In this document: piece after piece, positions 22,681 to 27,845 of the stretch | Layout: each line of letters begins with the position of its first letter | How positions within the stretch are numbered: the stretch's first letter is position 1 | Source: a virus | DNA length: 27,845 bases | Direction: 5' to 3' (one strand) | Virus record (IMG/VR): IMGVR_UViG_3300042937_000044 | Location: 1-27,845 of that record | Notes under the pieces: generated by a model | Told to the model about the DNA's origin: nothing | The model's database searches: none | The model's input: the letters and a program-made list of their open reading frames with translations, nothing else | Made by a program: the position numbers and the translations under genes

Positions 22681-22899
22681 ATGAACACACAAATACCACC
22701 AGATGAGCGCCGACAACTGGCAGAAAAAGTTGGCATTAACGAGCAGTACCTTTACCAGTGCCTGACAGGGCGCAGGGAGATGTCAGCGTGGGAGGCTGTC
22801 AGAGTGGAGCAGCAGAGCGAAGGGCGGCTGACTCGGCAAATGGTCTGTCAGGGCAGTTGGCAGTCTATTTGGCCTGAGTTGGTGGAGGCACAACAATGA
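22681..22899 (+). CDS. YdaS/Cro-like helix-turn-helix regulator (72 aa)
   Basis: The protein contains RRQLAEKVGINEQYLYQCLT then GRREMSAWEAVRVEQQSEGR and WQSIWPELVEAQQ. This is the YdaS-type HTH layout: two helices for DNA reading, G-R-R-MS, then E-x-x-S-x-G-R and an IWPEL end. Such proteins act as Cro-like regulators of phage early genes. It is read from the divergent region with phased operator half-sites, and its ATG has no ribosome site. The stop overlaps the primase-helicase ATG. Confidence 0.82.
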   Translation: MNTQIPPDERRQLAEKVGINEQYLYQCLTGRREMSAWEAVRVEQQSEGRLTRQMVCQGSWQSIWPELVEAQQ

Positions 22900-24986
22900 C
22901 TAACCTAACAACAATATTCCCCAACGGCTTTGCAGTTGCCACAGAGAGCCAAGACCTGATCAACCCTGAAGAGGGGTTCAGAAGGCATTGTGAGGCTGCG
23001 GGTCTTGTGATCAAAGACCAGATCATTGCAGATGGTGAGATTCACAGGGTGGCTCATGTATCTTCCAAGAAAGGTGCATTGGATGGTTGGTACATCTTGC
23101 ATTCCAGTGGCAAAGTGCCTGTTGGCATTGCAGGGTGTTGGAAAGAACCAGTGTTTGAGAGCAAATGGGTGGCAGATACTGGCAGGCAGATGTCGTTCAC
23201 TGAGCGCTTTGAGCATGACAAGTGGATCGCAGACGTTAAGGCTAAGAAGGAAGCTGACAGGCTGGCTAGTCAGGCGGTGGCAGCAGAACGTGCAGAGGAT
23301 GAGGTTGGGACTTATGCAGATGCGTCTGACGATCATCCATACCTTGTGAGGAAACATATCCAAGCTCATGGGATCAAGATTGATCGTGCAGGTAGGTTGG
23401 TTGTGCCTGTGATCAACCAAGGTGGGGAAATCCTAAGTTACCAAACCATTGATGCAGATGGCAACAAAAGGTTCTTGAAGGGTGGCAAGATTGAGGGTGG
23501 ATTTTACGAGTTGCGAGGGAATCGGAAGATTGTGTTCATTGGTGAGGGTTTTGCAACCTGTGCATCGATCCATGAGGCAACAGACTACACAGTTCTTGTG
23601 GCGTTTGATTGTGGGAACTTAGCCAAGGTAGCGAAGAGTGCCAAAGAGATGTTCCCAGGCTCGAAGATCATCATTGGCGCTGACAATGACCAGTTCACGG
23701 AGGGCAACCCTGGTGTGGCAAAGGGCAGGGCTGCGGCGGCTCTGGTGTTTGGGGAGATTGTTTACCCATCATTTGGAGAGTCTGACATGGTGGACAACAA
23801 ACCAACAGACTTCAATGACCTTCACTGCCTGCAAGGTCTGGATGCAGTCAAAGAGCAGATTGAGCGCGTAGCAGGCCCAATGCGGGACAAGTTGGCGTTT
23901 GAGTTCACTCGGGCAGATAACTTACAACTTAGCCAGATCAATTGGATTGTCGATGATTACATTGAGAGTGACTCCCTAGCGCAAGTGTTCGGTGACCCAG
24001 GCGGTGGTAAGAGTTTTGTCTCCATCGACATTGCCTGCTGCGTAGCAACAGGAAAGCCTTGGCATGGGCATGAGGTCAAGCAGGGCAGTGTGTTCTACAT
24101 TGCCGGAGAAGGTCATAACGGCCTTGCAAGGCGGTTCAAGGCATGGCAGTTGGGAAATGGTCAGACATTGGATGGAGCGCCTTTGTACAAGAGCCATAGG
24201 GCGGCGCAGTTGTACGATGCAACCGAAGCGGCTGTTGTGGCTGAGAGCATCAAGGAGCTTTCAGCGCAAGCTGGGACTGTCCCTAGCCTGATCATTATTG
24301 ATACTTTAGCCAGAAACCACGGCGGTGATGAGAACTCCACCCAAGACATGAATGCCTTTATCCAGCATCTGGATGTTTATCTGCGCCAACCTTGGAAATG
24401 CTGTGTCTTGGTGGTTCACCACTCAGGCGTGGCAGATAAGGATCGTAGCCGTGGGTCAACCGCCCTGAAGGGTGCGCTTGATGCAGAGTATCGCTGCCAG
24501 TTGGATTCGGGAACTAAAACCATAGCCTTTGAATCTAAGAAAATGAAAGATGCAGAAATGCCTGCACCTAAGAACTTTCAGATCACTCAGGTTGACCTGC
24601 CCATCCAAGACAAAAACGGATCGCCAGTTCGGGGTGCATACCTTACGGCGGTGGACATCAGCGGCCTGACTAACTCAATCCAGAAGAAAACCTATCTCGC
24701 AGGCAACCAAAGGAAAACCCTAGACTGCTTGGTTTCAATCCAAATGAACCATGAAAAGAACGGCATTGTGGACTTGGTGACCTACGATGAGTGGCGCGAA
24801 TCTGCCAAAGAACATGGCATCAAGTCCAACAGGTTTAGGGAAGTTGTGGACAGTTTGGTCAAAAAATTACTGGTTCTTGAGGACTCCAAAGGCTATAGAA
24901 TTAAGCCAAATGATGGGAAGATCATTGAACCGAAACTTACCGAATCGGTAACCGAATCGGCTAATTCGGTTGAACCGAAACTATGA
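22896..24986 (+). CDS. Primase-helicase: Toprim plus RepA/DnaB-like ATPase (696 aa)
   Basis: It begins at an ATGA overlap. Residues about 210-310 form a Toprim domain (VFIGEGFATCASI with E217; GADND with D263 and D265). Residues about 345-560 form a RecA-type helicase (Walker A GDPGGGKS at 366-373, Walker B LIIIDT at 465-470, later VLVVHHSG). The fusion resembles plasmid and phage RepA-type replicative primase-helicases. No N-terminal CHC2 zinc finger was seen. The final 20 residues (EPKLTESVTES and on) are encoded by the CCGAA array and look like by-products of it. It probably initiates replication nearby. Confidence 0.87.
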   Translation: MTNLTTIFPNGFAVATESQDLINPEEGFRRHCEAAGLVIKDQIIADGEIHRVAHVSSKKGALDGWYILHSSGKVPVGIAGCWKEPVFESKWVADTGRQMSFTERFEHDKWIADVKAKKEADRLASQAVAAERAEDEVGTYADASDDHPYLVRKHIQAHGIKIDRAGRLVVPVINQGGEILSYQTIDADGNKRFLKGGKIEGGFYELRGNRKIVFIGEGFATCASIHEATDYTVLVAFDCGNLAKVAKSAKEMFPGSKIIIGADNDQFTEGNPGVAKGRAAAALVFGEIVYPSFGESDMVDNKPTDFNDLHCLQGLDAVKEQIERVAGPMRDKLAFEFTRADNLQLSQINWIVDDYIESDSLAQVFGDPGGGKSFVSIDIACCVATGKPWHGHEVKQGSVFYIAGEGHNGLARRFKAWQLGNGQTLDGAPLYKSHRAAQLYDATEAAVVAESIKELSAQAGTVPSLIIIDTLARNHGGDENSTQDMNAFIQHLDVYLRQPWKCCVLVVHHSGVADKDRSRGSTALKGALDAEYRCQLDSGTKTIAFESKKMKDAEMPAPKNFQITQVDLPIQDKNGSPVRGAYLTAVDISGLTNSIQKKTYLAGNQRKTLDCLVSIQMNHEKNGIVDLVTYDEWRESAKEHGIKSNRFREVVDSLVKKLLVLEDSKGYRIKPNDGKIIEPKLTESVTESANSVEPKL

Positions 24987-25125
24987 ACCGAATTAACCGA
25001 AACTTACCGAAACTTACCGAAACTGGAAGCCCAAACAGTCGGTATTTCGAACCGAAACTTACCGAAAGGGTATACATACCCATTCGGTTTCGGTTCGTAA
25101 ACTGTTTCGGTTCGGTTCGGTTCGG
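24929..25125. repeat. Iteron-like CCGAA array, candidate replication origin
   Basis: Seventeen CCGAA/TTCGG pentamers lie in 197 bp. Ten are in the + orientation (first at 24930, last at 25062). Seven are reversed (one at 24965, then six from 25083 to 25121). The 10-mer ACCGAAACTT is exact at 24929, 24996, 25006 and 25051, with variants between. Start-to-start spacing in the left half is mostly 9-13 bp, about one helical turn. The array begins inside the last codons of the primase-helicase gene and runs into the following spacer. Such phased repeats beside a replication gene are typical of iterons. Binding by the primase-helicase is inferred. Confidence 0.75.
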
Positions 25126-25186
25126 TTTTTGGGAAATCGGGCAAGGTTGGGAAAGTTGGGAGTTGGTTGGGAGTTGGCATGATTGA
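24983..25186 (+). CDS. Questionable 67-residue frame within the CCGAA array
   Basis: It begins at an ATGA overlap with the primase-helicase stop and runs through the array. The product is low-complexity (NRINRNLPKLTET, RFRFVNCFGSVRF), as expected from reading a CCGAA repeat. The fused start is the only support, and the protein would be a product of the repeats. I include it as possible but think it more likely non-coding. Confidence 0.25.
   Translation: MNRINRNLPKLTETGSPNSRYFEPKLTERVYIPIRFRFVNCFGSVRFGFWEIGQGWESWELVGSWHD
25061..25088. repeat. 28-bp inverted repeat at the switch point of the CCGAA array
   Basis: Thirteen-base arms (25061-25073 and 25076-25088) differ at one position and are separated by two bases. 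Each arm holds one ACCGAA motif outward and GGGTAT inward. To its left motifs are nearly all CCGAA, to its right all TTCGG, so it is the axis of the array. It could be a cruciform, a dimer-binding site or a strand-opening point. Confidence 0.7.
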
Positions 25187-25526
25187 GGTCAGAATGAACA
25201 TGAAGATTGTCAGTGTGGCGAACATGAGATTGCATTGGGCGGTCAAAGCGAAGTTGACGAGGGATCAGAGAACGAGGACTCGGATGAGCTTGGCTGCTGT
25301 GGCTCAGTCTTCTGGCGTGGAGATGCTTCCGGCGACTGTGGTTTTGACCAGAGTTGCGCCAAGGCGCTTGGATGGGGATAATTTGCAGTCTGGGTTCAAA
25401 GCAGTCAGGGATGGTGTCGCTGATTGGCTTGGCGTGGATGATGGCAATCGTCTGGTGGATTGGCAGTATGCCCAAAGGTCAGGCAGGCCAGGCGAGTACG
25501 CTGTGGAGATTGAGGTGATAAGATGA
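25179..25526 (+). CDS. RusA-like Holliday-junction resolvase (115 aa)
   Basis: ATG at 25179 follows GGGAG by 6 nt. A second ATG at 25194 also has a GAGG site, so the start is uncertain. The core, VAPRRLDGDNLQSGFKAVRD then GVADWLGVDDGN, carries the Asp residues (LDGDN, KAVRD, DD) of RusA-type endonucleases. The protein then has a W-x-YAQ-x-GEYAVEIEV end. RusA resolves four-way junctions before packaging, which fits a replication-recombination cassette. Confidence 0.8.
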   Translation: MIEVRMNMKIVSVANMRLHWAVKAKLTRDQRTRTRMSLAAVAQSSGVEMLPATVVLTRVAPRRLDGDNLQSGFKAVRDGVADWLGVDDGNRLVDWQYAQRSGRPGEYAVEIEVIR

Positions 25527-25624
25527 ACGTGTGCGCGCAGTTGCCATTGATTGTCGCACCTTCGGGGAAAGCGCTTTGCGGCGTGAGTACCCTTTTTTTT
25601 GGGGGTTGTTATGGCTGTAGGTAG
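25523..25624 (+). CDS. Possible 33-residue micro-ORF over a T8G5 tract
   Basis: It starts at an ATGA overlap with the resolvase stop and ends at TAG (25622-25624). The product is Cys/Gly-rich (four Cys). The reading frame passes through T8 (25593-25600) and G5, and the next gene starts inside it at 25611. It could be a coupling leader. The only support is the fused start, so this call is weak. Confidence 0.3.
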   Translation: MNVCAQLPLIVAPSGKALCGVSTLFFGGCYGCR

Positions 25625-25871
25625 ACCAGCTAACCCAAAGTCAAAATACTTTCAGCGCATCCTAAAGCCCGCAGAGAAAAAGATTTTGGTTCACGCAGGC
25701 CGTGGCGATATGTCCGCTGGCTTTCATCATTTGCTTGAAGTCTATTCATTTTTATGGATGCAAGGTTTTAGACCGCATAAGAGCCTTGATTGCTTGCAGG
25801 TAGGCAATGGTACAGACGAAGCGTCTGAGAGCGATACAGAGGGTTTTGATGCGTCTGGAGAGCATTCCTGA
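25611..25871 (+). CDS. Hypothetical protein with GRPANP start (86 aa)
   Basis: The ATG follows a G5 run (25601-25605), a weak ribosome site. The protein starts MAVGRPANPKSKYFQRILKP and has AEKKILVHAGRGDMSAGFHH followed by LLEVYSFLWMQGFRPHKSLD. The tail is acidic. The layout, a basic arm, a strand and two helices, would suit a small ribbon-helix-helix DNA-binding protein. I do not recognise a family. It precedes the gene-free region. Confidence 0.55.
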   Translation: MAVGRPANPKSKYFQRILKPAEKKILVHAGRGDMSAGFHHLLEVYSFLWMQGFRPHKSLDCLQVGNGTDEASESDTEGFDASGEHS

Positions 25872-25923
25872 ACTGGTTGGATGGTTTGCTTATTCCTCAC
25901 AAATTTTTGGTACACAAAAGTGT

Positions 25924-25965
25924 ATACAGTTTGGTATGCAGTTTTGAATACAGTTTGGTATGCAG
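25924..25965 (+). repeat. 18-bp direct repeat pair with 24-bp period
   Basis: ATACAGTTTGGTATGCAG is found at 25924-25941 and 25948-25965, with six bases between. GGTATGC recurs a third time at 25965-25971. A small inverted repeat (TACAC/GTGTA, 25911-25924) lies just upstream. It may be an iteron-like or protein-binding element of the adjacent DnaA-box region. Confidence 0.75.
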
Positions 25966-26032
25966 GTATGCGTGGAATGCACCCACAGCCTCTTTCTCTT
26001 TTTTTCTCCCGCCCAAACCGATCCGAACCCAG

Positions 26033-26121
26033 TTATCCACAAGGGTCTTGTTCAACTTGTCCACAGTTTGCTGTGGATAACTTGCTGAGTACAAACAAAG
26101 TATTCAAATATCTGTGGATAT
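26033..26121. other. DnaA-box cluster (two perfect, two near-perfect), candidate origin
   Basis: TTATCCACA is perfect at 26033-26041 (+) and at 26072-26080 (-). TTGTCCACA lies at 26057-26065 (+), and ATATCCACA at 26113-26121 (-), each one mismatch from the box. The second and third together form an inverted repeat with 10-bp arms (26057-26080, one mismatch). AT-rich DNA follows. Four boxes in 89 bp are unlikely by chance and suggest host DnaA acts here in replication or terminase regulation. Seen in sequence; function inferred. Confidence 0.7.
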
Positions 26122-26304
26122 CTTTGCTTCAACTTAACATAATGGTCATTGTATAAAGCAGAATCGGGAAAACCCTTGGTTTTGGGCGGTTTTGCATGGG
26201 GGGGAGGGGGTCGGCCTCGCCGTGATAATTGTAGGTACACCCCACCCACCGAAAAAGCGAAATGGACTACAATTGCCCAAACCCATCTTCCCGAAAGGAA
26301 AAAA

Positions 26305-26697
26305 GTGGAATTCACCCCTGCAACTGAAGAGAGAAAGAAAAAGCCTGGTCGTCCCAAGGGTTCGGTCAAGATGACCATTCAGCGCTATGCGAACAACCCA
26401 CCCAAGGTATTGCCCAAGACGGATCACCAGCGCCTCAAAGAGTTGAAAGAACTAATGATCCGGTCTGGCGGTAAGGATGTAGCGCAGAAGGTGATTGACA
26501 TTGCGCTCAACGATGACCACCCAGGCCAGATGGCAGCGCTCAAGATGTGCATTGACAGAACACTACCGATCTCAATGTTTGAGAAAGACAAGAGCCAAAG
26601 GTCAGCAGTCACGATCAATATCACTGGTTTGGGGCAAGAGCCAACGATCATCGACACCTCTGATGAGCCTCAAGACGTAGAGGCTAAATATGGCTGA
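26305..26697 (+). CDS. Terminase small subunit (130 aa), GTG start
   Basis: The open frame extends back to 26149, but AAGG (26295-26298) sits 6 nt before the GTG at 26305 and the upstream translation is Gly/Pro-rich non-protein-like sequence. The product begins MEFTPATEERKKKPGRPKGS, a basic AT-hook-type DNA-binding arm, followed by helices (DHQRLKELKELMIRSGGKDV, DDHPGQMAALKMCID) as in phage small terminases that recognise the packaging site. The stop overlaps the large terminase start by 8 nt. Confidence 0.78.
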   Translation: MEFTPATEERKKKPGRPKGSVKMTIQRYANNPPKVLPKTDHQRLKELKELMIRSGGKDVAQKVIDIALNDDHPGQMAALKMCIDRTLPISMFEKDKSQRSAVTINITGLGQEPTIIDTSDEPQDVEAKYG

Positions 26698-27845
26698 TCT
26701 GAACTTTTCTTTACTTCCTTGGCAACAAGAAGTCTTCAAAGACCAAACAAGGTTCAAGGTTGTGGCTGCCGGAAGGCGTTGTGGCAAAAGCAGGATGGCG
26801 GCAGTTACCCTACTGATTGAAGGACTCAAGTGTCCACAAGGCTCTGCGGTTCTTTATGTGAGTCCCACTATGGGACAATCAAGACAGATTATCTGGGACT
26901 TATTGCTAGACCTTGGTAGAGAGGTTATTCAGAGCAGTCACGTCAACAACCTAGACATTACCCTGATAAACGGAGCTAGGATATACGTTCGTGGTGCGGA
27001 TAGACCTGATACGCTCCGTGGAGTCTCTCTGACCTATGCCGTTCTTGACGAGGTTGCCGACATTAAACCCGAAGCATGGGAACAGGTCATTCGAGCAAGT
27101 TTGTCTGATAAACGGGGGAGAGCACTCTTTATCGGCACTCCCAAAGGACGCAATTGGTTCTACGATACCTTCAAACTAGGTGAGTCAGAAGATGATCCTG
27201 ATTGGAAGAGTTGGCACTTCACCACTGCTGATAACCCCTTGATTGACCAAGCAGAGATAGATTCCGCTAAAAAGACCCTGAGTTCCTTCGCTTTCAAGCA
27301 AGAGTTTATGGCTTCTTTCACCAATGCGGGTTCTGACATCTTCAAGGAAGAGTGGATCAAATACGGGGTAAAACCTGAACATGGAAGCTATTACATCGCT
27401 GTTGACCTTGCGGGATTCGAGGAAGTTGCCAAACAAGCAGCCAACTCTAAGAAGCGTCTGGACGAGTCTGCTATCTCAATAGTTAAGGTCACAGACGATG
27501 GAAAGTGGTTTGTTGAGAAGATTGAACATGGACGTTGGGACATCCGAGAGACCGCCTCCAAGATACTGATTGCCATTCGGGACTACCGCCCTTTAAGTGT
27601 GGGGATAGAGAGGGGGGCGTTAAAGAACGCTGTTTTGCCCTATCTTTCAGACTTGATGCGAAAGAACAACACCTATGCTCATATCGTGGATTTGACCCAC
27701 GGGAATAGAAAAAAAGCAGACAGAATCATCTGGGCTTTACAAGGTAGGTTCGAGCATGGCAGAATTGTGTTAAATTCGGAAGAAGATTGGGATGAGTTTG
27801 TAGACCAGTTAATCCTGTTCCCTGCTCAAGGAGTCCATGATGACT
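26690..27845 (+). CDS. Terminase large subunit, partial (385 residues seen)
   Basis: Walker A is AGRRCGKSR (27-35), the Walker B acid pair D120-E121 lies in AVLDEVAD, and the coupling motif is IGTPKGR (148-154). The nuclease domain begins with D239 (YYIAVDLAGF) and continues with VGIERGALK and HGNRKKADR. The ATPase would drive DNA into the head, and the RNase H-like nuclease would cut concatemers. The 3' end runs off the window. It overlaps the small subunit by 8 nt. Confidence 0.92.
   Translation, partial: MADLNFSLLPWQQEVFKDQTRFKVVAAGRRCGKSRMAAVTLLIEGLKCPQGSAVLYVSPTMGQSRQIIWDLLLDLGREVIQSSHVNNLDITLINGARIYVRGADRPDTLRGVSLTYAVLDEVADIKPEAWEQVIRASLSDKRGRALFIGTPKGRNWFYDTFKLGESEDDPDWKSWHFTTADNPLIDQAEIDSAKKTLSSFAFKQEFMASFTNAGSDIFKEEWIKYGVKPEHGSYYIAVDLAGFEEVAKQAANSKKRLDESAISIVKVTDDGKWFVEKIEHGRWDIRETASKILIAIRDYRPLSVGIERGALKNAVLPYLSDLMRKNNTYAHIVDLTHGNRKKADRIIWALQGRFEHGRIVLNSEEDWDEFVDQLILFPAQGVHDD

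Larger units (their letters stand above)
25872..26304. other. Gene-free region between replication and packaging genes
   Basis: About 430 bases with no gene I can support. Short open frames here are low-complexity and overlap repeats. The region holds an 18-bp direct repeat pair, a DnaA-box cluster, an AT-rich stretch (about 26085-26160) with a TATAAA at 26152 that may be a terminase promoter, and a G-rich run (26198-26210). The layout resembles an origin or a packaging-site region. Confidence 0.65.

Noticed and set aside
22681-22899. Lambda-type CI repressor and a lysogeny module
   Set aside because: The gene is a short Cro/YdaS-type regulator without a CI protease or dimer domain, and no integrase or attachment site was found in the window. 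Lysogeny cannot be claimed or excluded.
24929-25125. CRISPR array
   Set aside because: Repeats are 5-10 bases and nearly contiguous, with no spacers of constant length and no cas genes. The pattern fits iterons.
25568-25606. Intrinsic terminator after the resolvase (T8 run)
   Set aside because: AAAGCGCTTT is a loopless palindrome, so it cannot form a proper hairpin, and no other GC-rich stem precedes the T run.
25877-26156. Two overlapping rightward open frames and a leftward frame in the gene-free region
   Set aside because: They run through direct repeats and DnaA boxes, lack ribosome sites and give low-complexity, unlikely proteins.
26149-26304. N-terminal extension of the small terminase from a TTG at 26149
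   Set aside because: The extension has no ribosome site, is Gly/Pro-rich and contains the G-run. The GTG at 26305 has AAGG at ideal spacing.
26052-26427. Leftward frames opposite the terminase small subunit start
   Set aside because: They are antisense, unlike any known protein, and have no promoter or ribosome site.

Overview
The window is a stretch of a tailed double-stranded DNA bacteriophage (Caudoviricetes), most likely a short-tailed, podovirus-like virus. The evidence is a terminase pair, a head-to-tail adaptor, a P22 gp10-like tail hub, a tail fibre with a C-terminal S74 chaperone, three very large Ala/Gly/Gln-rich proteins of the DNA-ejection type, a complete lysis set, and no tape-measure, sheath or tail-tube gene. 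Both ends cut genes: a virion-type gene at the left and the large terminase at the right. Portal and capsid genes are not in the window and probably lie beyond these ends. The style of the small genes suggests a Gram-negative host. A freshwater betaproteobacterium is my guess, and nothing in the sequence proves it.

Layout. (1) 1-13603, rightward: small head or virion proteins, adaptor, tail hub, tail fibre, two small tail-associated proteins and three large putative ejection proteins. Stop and start codons are mostly fused (ATGA, GTGA, TAATG). (2) 13600-16276, rightward: a lysis and membrane-protein cassette with tiny single-TM proteins, a lipoprotein, a two-TM holin candidate, Rz with an embedded Rz1, and a GH19 endolysin. 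(3) 16259-22505, leftward: a recombination/replication operon with a Sak4-like ATPase, a DUF669 ssDNA-binding-type protein, a Cas4/AddB-like iron-sulfur nuclease and an SF2 helicase, flanked by many small genes, several of them Cys-rich. (4) 22506-22680: a divergent control region whose leftward promoter contains a perfect palindromic operator. (5) 22681-25871, rightward: a YdaS/Cro-like regulator, a Toprim primase-helicase, an iteron-like CCGAA array, a RusA-like resolvase and a small hypothetical gene. (6) 25872-26304: a gene-free region with direct repeats and a DnaA-box cluster. (7) 26305-end: small and large terminase.

How it works together (inference). The YdaS/Cro-like protein probably sets the balance between the divergent promoters. 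The primase-helicase is the only replication enzyme of its kind here and no DNA polymerase is visible, so host polymerase is probably recruited. Two candidate origin elements flank the resolvase gene: the CCGAA array overlapping the end of the primase-helicase gene, and the DnaA-box cluster before the terminase. The leftward genes would process and anneal DNA ends. RusA would resolve branches before packaging, and the structural and lysis genes follow. No integrase, no full-length CI-type repressor, no tRNA and no CRISPR array were seen.
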